Made by a program: the position numbers and the translations under genes. Below the pieces are notes generated by a model, which was not told the DNA's origin, made no database searches, and saw nothing but the letters and a program-made list of their open reading frames with translations. A stretch of DNA of 30,677 nt, from the NCBI GenBank assembly GCA_035997545.1, contig DASYIL010000203.1, forward strand, positions 1 to 30,677. Direction: 5' to 3'. Below are positions 8,096 through 15,142 of this stretch, one piece after another. Numbering within the stretch: the stretch's first letter is position 1; each line of letters opens with the position of its first letter. Origin of the DNA: GCA-003244245 sp035997545 (GTDB lineage Bacteria > Actinomycetota > Actinomycetes > Mycobacteriales > Pseudonocardiaceae).

Positions 8096-9210
8096 TGCGC
8101 GTCGGCCTCGTCATCTTCGGCAGCCTGGAGACTCGCACCGGCGGATACCTCTACAACCGCCGGTTGCTTGACCATCTGCGGTCGCGAGGAGACCAGACGC
8201 ATGTGGTGTCTCTCCCCTGGCGAACCTACCCCCGCCACCTCACCGACAATCTCTCGCCATCGCTGGCCCGCCGGCTGGCCGGGGAGCGCGTCGACGTCCT
8301 GCTCCAAGACGAGCTCAACCACCCGTCACTGGTCATGCTCAACCGTTGGCTGAAGGCGCGAGCCGACTATCCCATCGTCACACTCATCCATCTGCTGCGC
8401 TCGAGCGAGCGGGGGGCGTCGCCGCTGCGTCGCGCCTATGCGGCGGTCGAGCGTCGATACCTTGCCACCGTCGATGCCGCGGTATTCAATTGCGAAACCA
8501 CCCGCGAGGCAGTCGAGGGGCTAATCGGGCACGCCCTTCCCGGGGTCGTCGCCTACCCCGGCTGTGACCACATGAAGGTGCAGATCTCGGAAGCCGAGGT
8601 GGCTGCGAGGGCGCGAGTGACGGGTCCTCTCCGTGTCCTCAGCGTCGCTAACGTGCTCCCGGGAAAGGGACTGCACGTCCTGGTCACCGCCCTGGGTCGG
8701 CTGCCGGCCGAGAGCTGGCGGCTGACGGTGGCAGGCAGCCTGACCATGGACCGTGCCTACGTTGACCGGCTGCGGGGCCTGATCGGCCGTCTCGGTCTCG
8801 TCGCCAACGTGGACCTTCTGGGCTCCGTACCCCATCATCGGATCGCCGACCACCTGGCCCGAAGCCACCTGCTGGCGGTCCCTTCGTCGTACGAGGCCCT
8901 GGGCATTGCCTACCTCGAGGCGATGCGGTTCGGGCTCCCGGTAATTGCCACCTCCGCAGGAGGGGCCCACGAAATCGTCGACGAAGGCCGCGAGGGGTTC
9001 TTCGTCGCGCCGGGCGACGTCGACGCCCTCAGCGGGCACCTCCGCCTGCTGGTGGCCGACCGTGAGCAGTTGCTCCGGATGGGGCTCGCAGCTTGGCGGC
9101 GGGCCGAACGACACCCGACCTGGGACCAGTCCTTCACCCGCGTTCGCGACCTGTTGTGCTCCCTGGTCGCCTCCCACCAGCGTTATAGGCGCAAGGAGAC
9201 CCCACCTTGA
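8095..9210 (+). CDS. GT4-type glycosyltransferase (second)
   Basis: A 371-residue GT-B enzyme starting at the ATG that shares a base with the preceding stop (TGATG), so translation is probably coupled. The N-terminal MRVGLVIFGSLETRTGGYLY contains the Gly-rich acceptor-domain loop. The C-terminal domain begins RVLSVANVLPGKGLHVLV and includes LLGSVPHHRIADHL. The E-x7-E motif lies in YEALGIAYLEAM (Glu267, Glu275), followed by FGLPVIATSAGGAHEIV. It is a typical retaining GT4 family member of full length. With the first GT4 the operon could attach two sugars, or use two donors, on one small acceptor. Donor identity is not predictable here. Confidence 0.88.
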   Translation: MRVGLVIFGSLETRTGGYLYNRRLLDHLRSRGDQTHVVSLPWRTYPRHLTDNLSPSLARRLAGERVDVLLQDELNHPSLVMLNRWLKARADYPIVTLIHLLRSSERGASPLRRAYAAVERRYLATVDAAVFNCETTREAVEGLIGHALPGVVAYPGCDHMKVQISEAEVAARARVTGPLRVLSVANVLPGKGLHVLVTALGRLPAESWRLTVAGSLTMDRAYVDRLRGLIGRLGLVANVDLLGSVPHHRIADHLARSHLLAVPSSYEALGIAYLEAMRFGLPVIATSAGGAHEIVDEGREGFFVAPGDVDALSGHLRLLVADREQLLRMGLAAWRRAERHPTWDQSFTRVRDLLCSLVASHQRYRRKETPP

Positions 9211-10085
9211 TCACCCACAAGCAGCTCCCCCATTACTACGACTGGCTGTCCCGCTACGTCCAGCTCGCCAACTGGCTCTCCTACCGTGACCGGTTCGCTT
9301 CCTTCACCATGCACAAGAGGTTGGGGATCGAGGCTGGAGAACACACCGGGGAACGTCCCGACGGCTGCCCCACGGCGGGTCTGGAATACGTCAACGACCG
9401 CGTGCTGGCCGTTGCCGGTCTCGAACCCGGCCCCCGGGTGCTCGACGCGGGCTGCGGTTTCGGCGGGACAATCTTCCACTGGCAACCTCGGATCGGTGGC
9501 CGCTATGAGGGCGTCACGCTGAGCCGGGTCCAGTTGGCTGTGGCGGAGCGGGAGGCGCGTCGGCGCGGAATCGCCCACATCTGCCGATTCCGGCTGCAGA
9601 GCTACGACGAGCCGCTCGGGCACGACTTCGATGCAGTCGTCGCTATCGAGTCGCTCATCCATTCTCCCGATCTCGACCACACACTCTCCAACTTGGCGAG
9701 CACACTCCGGCCCGGCGGCGTGCTCCTCATGCTCGATGACATGGCGACGTGCGACCTCGACCGCCAGCGGCCAGTCGAGGCTGATCTCCTGCGCAGGCAC
9801 TGGGGCTGTGCCCGCTACTGGACCTACGACGACTACCGAGGCGCACTCGACCGCGCCGGGTTATCGTTGATCCGTGAGGAGGATCTTAGCGCCCTGATGC
9901 GCCCGCGCCGCGAAGAGATCCTCGACCACCTGGAGCGGACATATTCATTCCTCCATCGCGGGATCCCCCTGGCCCCCGTACGCACGGTCGTTTCCGCCTA
10001 TCTCGGGGGGATCGCCCTTGAGCGGCTCCACGGCATAGGGGACGTGCACTACCGGCTTCTCGTCGCCCGGAAGATGGGGGCGTGA
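9207..10085 (+). CDS. Class I SAM-dependent methyltransferase
   Basis: A 292-residue methyltransferase starting at TTG 9207, which overlaps the previous stop as TTGA and has AAGGAG at about 9193-9198. SAM motif I is VLDAGCGFGG (78-87). It is followed by YEGVTLSRVQLAVAE, the acidic FDAVVAIESLIHS and LRPGGVLLMLDDM. The arrangement resembles sterol/tocopherol and cyclopropane-synthase-like enzymes with an N-terminal helical cap. The substrate is unknown. Tight coupling to the glycosyltransferase suggests methylation of a sugar or of the aglycone in the same pathway. Confidence 0.82.
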   Translation: MITHKQLPHYYDWLSRYVQLANWLSYRDRFASFTMHKRLGIEAGEHTGERPDGCPTAGLEYVNDRVLAVAGLEPGPRVLDAGCGFGGTIFHWQPRIGGRYEGVTLSRVQLAVAEREARRRGIAHICRFRLQSYDEPLGHDFDAVVAIESLIHSPDLDHTLSNLASTLRPGGVLLMLDDMATCDLDRQRPVEADLLRRHWGCARYWTYDDYRGALDRAGLSLIREEDLSALMRPRREEILDHLERTYSFLHRGIPLAPVRTVVSAYLGGIALERLHGIGDVHYRLLVARKMGA

Positions 10086-10708
10086 CGGGCATGCCGGATC
10101 TCCCCAGTCGGTACGACTCCTGTCCGGAGGTGTGCGGCCGGCTTGAGCATCCTGGCCTGGCCACGGATATGCCGATCTGGATCGATCACACCCGGGAGGA
10201 GACGACGGTCGACCAGGCGCGCATCGAGGGCGCGCTCGAAGGGATGGACATCGAGGACCGGCATGTTCTCCACGTCGGCGTAGGCAACTCCCGGTTCGCC
10301 CAGAGGTTCGCCGGCCGGGTCCGTCTCGTGGACGGCCTCACGGTGAGCCCCCGGGAGAAGGAGCTCGCCGACTCGCTCCGGATCGCCAACTATACGGTCC
10401 ATCTCCTGAGCAAGTACGGCCGGGAGTTCCTCCGCATGATCGAGAATCGGTACGACTTCATCGTCGACAACAACCTGGCCAGCTTCGCCTGCTGCAAATA
10501 CCATTTCTTCCGGATGCTCGACAACTACCTATGGTGCCTTCGGCCGCGCGGCCTGATCCTGACTGATCAGCGCGGCATGGACTGGACGGTTGACGACGAT
10601 CCCCGGTGGAAGCTGACGTTCGAGGACCTGGTCGCACTGGAGCGACGATTCCCCGTGGCCGTGGCGAAGGTCACCGATACGGTCTATGAGATTGGGGGCC
10701 TGCCATGA
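10082..10708 (+). CDS. Methyltransferase-like protein
   Basis: A 208-residue protein beginning at GTG 10082, overlapping the previous stop as GTGA. It shows a shortened Rossmann methyltransferase pattern: HVLHVGVGNSRFA (61-73) in the motif I position, VDGLTVSPREKELAD, YDFIVDNNLASFACCKYHFF, and LRPRGLILTDQRG. Motif I is weak and the acidic ribose-binding residue is unclear, so it may be a noncatalytic or specialised member. ATG 10091 is an alternative start. The position inside the operon, with four-base overlaps on both sides, argues that it is a real translated gene. No substrate can be proposed. Confidence 0.7.
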   Translation: MTGMPDLPSRYDSCPEVCGRLEHPGLATDMPIWIDHTREETTVDQARIEGALEGMDIEDRHVLHVGVGNSRFAQRFAGRVRLVDGLTVSPREKELADSLRIANYTVHLLSKYGREFLRMIENRYDFIVDNNLASFACCKYHFFRMLDNYLWCLRPRGLILTDQRGMDWTVDDDPRWKLTFEDLVALERRFPVAVAKVTDTVYEIGGLP

Positions 10709-11239
10709 CCCACAACCCGGCGCTGCGGGAGCTTGGCTTCTCGGCAGATGATCGTGTTGTCATCGTCCACGCCGACGACGTCGGCATGTGCGGCGCGACC
10801 GTCGACGACTTCTTCGAGCTCGCAGAGTGCGGGGTGATCTCGGCTGGGTCGGTGATGGTCCCTTGCCCGTGGTTCCCGCAGGTGGCGGCTGGCTGCCGAA
10901 GCCGCGCCGACCTCGACATCGGGATACATCTGACGCTCACCAGCGGATGCCCAACTTGACCGTGCTCTGGCGGCGGGGTTGGATCTCACCCACATCGACA
11001 GCCATATGTTCTCGATGCTGCGGCCCTTGCTGGCGGATCAGTACGTTGGCCTCGGCTTTGACCGGCAGCTCCCGGTCCTGATGACGCGCCAGCCGCGATG
11101 GGTGGCCGCACTGTCCGAGGCAGCCATCCTCGGCTCCCATCGGCTGCGGACCAGCGGTATCCAGGTCATCGGCTGGGGGCCGTTGCGGGAGTTGACGCGC
11201 ACCAGGCGTAACCGATCCCTGCTGGGAGTCCAGACGTGA
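10705..11239 (+). pseudogene. YdjC/ChbG-like deacetylase with two internal deletions
   Basis: YdjC-family proteins are metal-dependent carbohydrate deacetylases of about 280-300 residues. Here the first 80 codons are good: VVIVHADDVGMC carries the metal-binding Asp pair (24, 25) and GIHLTLTS the His75. The frame then stops at 10959. In another frame QLDRALAAGLDLTHIDSHM resumes, with the HxxxH metal site, so roughly 40 codons are missing near 10945. A second gap seems to lie near 11126-11142, between LPVLMTRQPRWVAALS and the family's C-terminal end SGIQVIGWGPLREL. Both gene ends keep their four-base overlaps (ATGA at 10705, GTGA at 11236). The protein is almost surely nonfunctional, while translation into the next gene may still reinitiate. 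Confidence 0.78.
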
Positions 11240-11643
11240 CGTCGAGTGAGCCGCGGTACAGCGTCACCGTGCGGCGAGAGCTCATCGCCCAGCACTTTCT
11301 GGTCGGGGGCGACTGGGGTCGGGAGAACAAACTCAACTCCCACCGCTACCAGATCGAGGCACGGTACGAAGGCACGAGCTTGGACCGACACGGCTTCCTC
11401 CTCGACATCGACGAGATCCACCGCAAGCTGGACGGCCTGGTGCAGCGTTACCGGGACTGCACCCTCAACGAGCTGCCCGAGTTCGATGGCCTGAACCCCA
11501 GCGTGGAGAACTTCTGCCGGATCCTGAGCGATCGACTGGTGGTAAGTACACCCAACGTCCACGCTCTCGAGGTGACGGTCTGGGAGGACGCCGACGCCAG
11601 CGCCGCCTACTGGCGGTCGCTCGGCGAGAAGTTCACGGGGTGA
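11236..11643 (+). CDS. Divergent 6-pyruvoyl-tetrahydropterin synthase/QueD homologue
   Basis: A 135-residue protein of the PTPS/QueD fold, whose members act on dihydroneopterin triphosphate or related pterins. The blocks AQHFLVGGDWG, NSHRYQIEARYEG, GFLLDI, TLNELPEFDGLNPSVENF and VTVWEDADAS are clear. The canonical zinc trio is altered: His20 and His36 are present but the middle ligand is Asn34. The catalytic Cys position holds Glu30, as in PTPS-III-type enzymes, and the usual Asp-His pair before LN reads Arg73-Asp74. It is thus either a subfamily with different chemistry or a partly disabled enzyme. GTG 11236 overlaps the YdjC remnant stop, and its 3' end overlaps the convergent methyltransferase by 11 bases. 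Confidence 0.85.
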   Translation: MTSSEPRYSVTVRRELIAQHFLVGGDWGRENKLNSHRYQIEARYEGTSLDRHGFLLDIDEIHRKLDGLVQRYRDCTLNELPEFDGLNPSVENFCRILSDRLVVSTPNVHALEVTVWEDADASAAYWRSLGEKFTG

Positions 11644-12415
11644 TGTCCTCTTCCGGAGCTCTGCCGTCAGGGCGGACGGCAGAGACTGCGATGCCGCCTC
11701 GGAGGTATCCGATCCCTGCTCGCTCGCCGCACCAGTCCAGCGCCCGCAGGACCGACCCCCAGCCACCCGGCAGGTCGCCCTGAGGCACGAAGCGCCAACG
11801 CCGACGGCCCACGATCTCCAACCCGGCGCCGCTCAGAAGTCCTTCGAGCTCGCCGGTAGTGAGGAATTGATCAGTGGACAGGTGCCGGGTGTCGAGTCCC
11901 AGAACCGGCGCCAGGTGCCGGTACCAGCAGTAGTCGCCGTTCGGGGTAAGGCATACGAACATACCTCCGGGTGTGAGAACCCGGCGCACCTGGCGCACCA
12001 CCCGAGTCTTCTCCAGCATGTGCTCCAGCGCCCCAACGCACAGCACGACGTCGATTGCGCGGTCCTCGATCGTCGCCAGTTCCTCCGCCGGGTCCACGCG
12101 TATCGAGATGCGGTCACTGCACGGCGAACTCTCGGCGCGACGGCGGGCCACACCCACCATCTCGGGAGACAGATCGGTGCCGATGGTGAGACCGAATTCG
12201 GCTGCGAGGGCGAGCAGATGGATGGCCGTCCCACAGCCGATCTCCAGGAGGGTCCCGTGTCGTGCTCCCGCCAGGAATCGGCGGATGACCCCGAGACGGT
12301 AGGAGAGCAGGCGTTTGGCAGGGCCATGAGAATCGCGGTAATGGGGGGCGAGGCCGTCGAAATGCCGGACCACGTCCTCAGGCGTCTGCACAATTCGTGT
12401 CCTGAGCCGCGCCAT
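11633..12415 (-). CDS. Class I SAM-dependent methyltransferase (minus strand)
   Basis: A 260-residue UbiE/BioC-like methyltransferase. The N-terminus has VVRHFDGLAPHYRDSHG, a common lead-in for this family. Motif I is LLEIGCGTA (56-64), followed by IGTDLSPEMVGVA, IDVVLCVGALEHM and LTPGGMFVCLTPNGD. ATG 12415 directly follows an in-frame TAG, which fixes the upper limit of the gene. The sequence looks intact. It converges on the PTPS gene with an 11-base overlap, so it is transcribed separately from that operon. It may methylate a lipid-linked or small glycoside, but no substrate can be read. Confidence 0.8.
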   Translation of the reverse strand: MARLRTRIVQTPEDVVRHFDGLAPHYRDSHGPAKRLLSYRLGVIRRFLAGARHGTLLEIGCGTAIHLLALAAEFGLTIGTDLSPEMVGVARRRAESSPCSDRISIRVDPAEELATIEDRAIDVVLCVGALEHMLEKTRVVRQVRRVLTPGGMFVCLTPNGDYCWYRHLAPVLGLDTRHLSTDQFLTTGELEGLLSGAGLEIVGRRRWRFVPQGDLPGGWGSVLRALDWCGERAGIGYLRGGIAVSAVRPDGRAPEEDITP

Positions 12416-12417
12416 CT

Positions 12418-12646
12418 ACGGGAGCCGCCATCGTCGATTTGTCTGGGTTCCGGAACGAGTACCTGCTTCAGGATCCCTTTTGCGGCGATCAGATACGGCC
12501 TTCTCTCGCGGCACGTCGCGAGTCTATACAGCATGCCAGCACGAATGCCAGCTTCCCGCACCGTCCCGCCCATCGGGCTCCAGGTCCACCGACTCGATCA
12601 CCGTGTGCACGACCCCGGCCGCCAGACCCTCGTTGTGCGCCCTTAC
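12418..12646 (-). pseudogene. Possible remnant of a minus-strand gene end
   Basis: Upstream of the methyltransferase two minus-strand frames look coding. VRAHNEGLAAGVVHTVIES runs from 12646 and, after a frame change near 12570, REAGIRAGMLYRLATCRER continues toward RPYLIAAKGILKQVLVPEP. Together they could be the C-terminus of one decayed protein. I do not recognise the family, and chance open frames in high-GC DNA are an alternative. Confidence 0.25.
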
Positions 12647-12681
12647 CGATCATGAACAGCCATCCTCAGGAACGTCAGTAG

Positions 12682-12717
12682 CACCGAACGGCCAGTATCT
12701 GGCACGCTCGTTCGGTG
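12682..12717. promoter_or_regulatory. Nested inverted repeat upstream of the HAD gene
   Basis: CACCGAACG (12682-12690) is the exact reverse complement of CGTTCGGTG (12709-12717). Inside lies a second palindrome, GCCAG-TAT-CTGGC (12691-12703), with ACGCT left unpaired. No T-run follows on either strand. Its position between divergent genes suits an operator or an RNA hairpin better than a terminator. Confidence 0.5.
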
Positions 12718-12767
12718 GGCGAGGCAGAGCGGCGGCAATCAACCCGGACCCGCCCGCGGGCTTCTTG

Positions 12768-12773
12768 TACGCT
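12768..12773 (+). promoter_or_regulatory. Candidate -10 box for a leaderless HAD transcript
   Basis: TACGCT fits the actinobacterial TANNNT -10 pattern and ends 7 bases before the ATG at 12781. Transcription would then start at or near the start codon. No Shine-Dalgarno sequence precedes this ATG, which fits leaderless translation. No clear -35 box is seen. Confidence 0.35.
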
Positions 12774-12780
12774 GTCGACC

Positions 12781-13509
12781 ATGTCCCGCTTCGACGCCAT
12801 CCTTCTCGACTACGGCAATACCGTGGTCCAGTTTGATCGCCCTCAGATCGAGTGGATTCACGTTCAGCTGGCCGAGGTTCTTTCGAGGACCGTCGCGCCC
12901 ATCAAGCCACGGATGCTCGGCGAGGTAATGGACCGGGTGTGCGTCTTGCCGCCCCTGTCGACAGACAAGCGGGAGTTCACACCGTTCGAACAGATGCTAC
13001 AGATACTACGCGAGGCGTACGATGGAACATTCCCCGTCACCGACCAGATGGTCACAGAGGCGAATTGCGAGTATCAGAACCTCTACGTGCACTCTATCAA
13101 GATCGACGATAGCGCGGTACGAGCCCTGGAATGGATCCGCCGCAAGGTGCGCGTCGGCCTCGTCTCGAACTACCCATGTGGCGCGTCGCTCAGACGATCA
13201 CTGCACTCCACCGGGATTGCGGATCTGCTCGATCCCGTGGTGGTCTCTGGCGACGTCGGCTACGTCAAGCCACATCCGAAGCTATTCGAAGCAGCGCTCG
13301 ACGCGGTCGGTGTTCCGGCCGGACGAGTGCTCTTCGTGGGTGACAACTGGGCCAGCGACATGGTCGGAGCCCACACCGCAGGCATGGTGACCTGCCACCA
13401 CCTCGGCCACACATCGGAGCAGGACTACGAGGAGCGGTACCAGTCGTACCGACCCGATTTCTCGATCCACCATCTGGAGGAGCTTCAAGAGATCGTCACC
13501 GCCGGGTGA
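12781..13509 (+). CDS. HAD-superfamily hydrolase, atypical motif I
   Basis: A 242-residue HAD hydrolase with a helical cap. Motif I is AILLDYGNTVV: the nucleophile Asp10 is kept but the second Asp of DxD is Gly12. Motif II is VGLVSN (Ser129), motif III has Lys163 in YVKPHPKLF, and motif IV is VGDNWASD (Asp188, Asp193). The gene ends 6 bases from the convergent HldE-type adenylyltransferase. In ADP-heptose synthesis a HAD phosphatase (GmhB) removes the C7 phosphate. GmhB belongs to another HAD branch, so assigning this gene to that step is only a guess from location. The DxG motif leaves its phosphatase competence open. Confidence 0.8.
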   Translation: MSRFDAILLDYGNTVVQFDRPQIEWIHVQLAEVLSRTVAPIKPRMLGEVMDRVCVLPPLSTDKREFTPFEQMLQILREAYDGTFPVTDQMVTEANCEYQNLYVHSIKIDDSAVRALEWIRRKVRVGLVSNYPCGASLRRSLHSTGIADLLDPVVVSGDVGYVKPHPKLFEAALDAVGVPAGRVLFVGDNWASDMVGAHTAGMVTCHHLGHTSEQDYEERYQSYRPDFSIHHLEELQEIVTAG

Positions 13510-13515
13510 GGTTGC

Positions 13516-14022
13516 TCACTGTCCGGGGTCTTCGCCGGGCCGCCCCCTGACCTCGCGGGCGATGTGCCGCAGCAGGTCGGAGGTGGAATGATTCTTTGGA
13601 TCACCGCAGATGACGATCTCGATGCCGAGCTCGCGGTCGATAGCAGCCTCGGGCACGCTGGCAGTGGTGTAATCCGATCCCTTGGCATGCACGTCGGGCC
13701 GCAACGCTCGCAGCGTCGTCGCGAGATCAGCTTCGTCGAACGATATCACCGCGTCGACACAGCGCAGTGCTCCGACGATCTCGGCTCGCTCGGCCAGGGG
13801 CATCAACGGTCGACCGGGCCCCTTGATCGCCCGCACCGAGGCGTCTGAGTTCAGCGCCACGATGAGAAAGTCGCCGCGGGACCGGGCGTCTTGCAGGTAG
13901 CGAACGTGGCCTGGGTGCAAGAGGTCGAAGCAGCCGTTGGCGAGGACGATGCGCGCGACGTCACCGCCGGCCCGCAGCGACTGAATGCGCTCACCAAGCT
14001 CATGGCGTGACGAGATTCTCAT
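13516..14022 (-). CDS. HldE-type D-beta-D-heptose 1-phosphate adenylyltransferase
   Basis: A 168-residue nucleotidyltransferase corresponding to the C-terminal half of E. coli HldE (RfaE). It has IVLANGCFDLLHPGHVRYL with the HxGH nucleotide-binding motif, LIVALNSDASVRAIKGPGRP, LRCVDAVISFDE and DVHAKGSDYT. The predicted role is to couple ATP or another NTP with heptose 1-phosphate to give nucleotide-heptose. ATG 14022 overlaps the stop of the kinase gene (ATGA at 14022-14019), so the two halves of HldE are split but translationally coupled. Longer upstream frames only read through the kinase gene. The family is well recognised; the exact sugar is inferred from the kinase and GT9 neighbours. 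Confidence 0.88.
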   Translation of the reverse strand: MRISSRHELGERIQSLRAGGDVARIVLANGCFDLLHPGHVRYLQDARSRGDFLIVALNSDASVRAIKGPGRPLMPLAERAEIVGALRCVDAVISFDEADLATTLRALRPDVHAKGSDYTTASVPEAAIDRELGIEIVICGDPKNHSTSDLLRHIAREVRGRPGEDPGQ

Positions 14023-15044
14023 ACCAAATCGGGCAACGTTACCGGCGTCGACGCGCCGTTGAGCGCTATTTCGAGCGCGTCGATGGTGCACACCGCTGTT
14101 CCGTGCTCGAGCACCACGAGCCCCGATGCAGCATTGGCGAGGTACATCGCGTCGGGAGCTGTGTATCTGGCGGCGAGGGCGAGGGTGAATACGGCTGCTG
14201 CTGTGTCGCCGGCGCCGCACGCGTCGGTGATCGCGCCCGTCCCCAAGGCTTCGACGACGACTCCGTCCTCTGGTAGGCCCTCGCCGAACAGGGCCATGCC
14301 GAGATTGCCTCGGGTCACCAGGAGGAAGCGGCAGCGGGCGCTACCCAGGAGTGCTTTCGCCGCGCTTGCCAGCTCGCCGCGATCGTCGAGGTGATCGGGC
14401 GCGGTGTTCGTAAAGCGTGCCAGCTCATCGACGTTGGGTGTCAGGGCGGTGAGGCCGCTGAAGTTGGGTGTCTCACGTCCTGGATCGAGCACCACGATCT
14501 TGCCGGCCCGGGAAAGCTCACCGGCCGCGATGCTGACCTGGTCATCGGAGAGCCCGTACCCGTAATCGGACACGATCACTGCGTCGACCGTGCCGGCTAT
14601 CAAGACGAGCTCATGTGCTATGGCGTCACGGACTGGTGGTTCGATGGCTCGGCTTGGCTCGCGATCGAGACGTAACACCTGCTGGAGATTGCGACGCGGC
14701 TCGGCGGCCAGCACCCGGGTCTTGGTCGGCGTCTGGTAGCCGTCGAGTGTCTGGACACCACTCGTGTCGACCGAGGCTTCCTCGAGACGACGCAGCAGCT
14801 CGCCTCCCTGGTAGTCGCGGCCAACGATCCCAAGGACCCGGACGCGGCTCCCCAGGGCGCACAGGTTGCGAGCCACGTTAGCGGCGCCACCTGCACCGAT
14901 GCGCTCCCGGACATGGCGCAGTACCAGTACGGGAGCCTCGCGAGACAAGCGCCGGGGTTCAGCGTAGATATAGTGATCGGCGATGAGGTCGCCGACCACG
15001 GCGACACGGAGCTGGGAGAAGTCGGCAAGTCGAGGTGTAGTCAT
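14019..15044 (-). CDS. HldE-type D-glycero-beta-D-manno-heptose 7-phosphate kinase
   Basis: A 341-residue PfkB/ribokinase-fold sugar kinase matching the N-terminal half of HldE. It shows VAVVGDLIADHYIYAEPRRL, then SREAPVLVL, GAGGAANVARNLCALG, TKTRVLA, VIVSDYGYGL, and LTPNVDELARF. The catalytic anion-hole/base motif is DACGAGDTAAAVF. In the ADP-heptose pathway it phosphorylates heptose 7-phosphate at C1 before nucleotidyl transfer by the downstream partner. ATG 15044 is used because family homology begins at once. The gene is divergent from the sulfotransferase-like gene. No GmhA isomerase was found in this window, so the heptose 7-phosphate source must lie elsewhere. Confidence 0.88.
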   Translation of the reverse strand: MTTPRLADFSQLRVAVVGDLIADHYIYAEPRRLSREAPVLVLRHVRERIGAGGAANVARNLCALGSRVRVLGIVGRDYQGGELLRRLEEASVDTSGVQTLDGYQTPTKTRVLAAEPRRNLQQVLRLDREPSRAIEPPVRDAIAHELVLIAGTVDAVIVSDYGYGLSDDQVSIAAGELSRAGKIVVLDPGRETPNFSGLTALTPNVDELARFTNTAPDHLDDRGELASAAKALLGSARCRFLLVTRGNLGMALFGEGLPEDGVVVEALGTGAITDACGAGDTAAAVFTLALAARYTAPDAMYLANAASGLVVLEHGTAVCTIDALEIALNGASTPVTLPDLV

Positions 15045-15142
15045 GGGTGATCCCGGGAGCGTCGTCTGCCGGCAACGGGCACGCGCGGAAGCATACGCGC
15101 GCGGATGCGATCGGTCCGAGACCGGCGAAGGTTGCCACCGAA

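Noticed and set aside
14023..14220. Extended N-terminus for the HldE adenylyltransferase
   Set aside because: The extension is an antisense-like, Arg/His-rich frame inside the kinase gene; ATG 14022 with the ATGA overlap fits the family start.
15047..15142. ATG 15047 as the start of the sulfotransferase-like gene
   Set aside because: It would begin 2 bases from the divergent kinase start, leaving no room for signals; protein-like sequence begins later.
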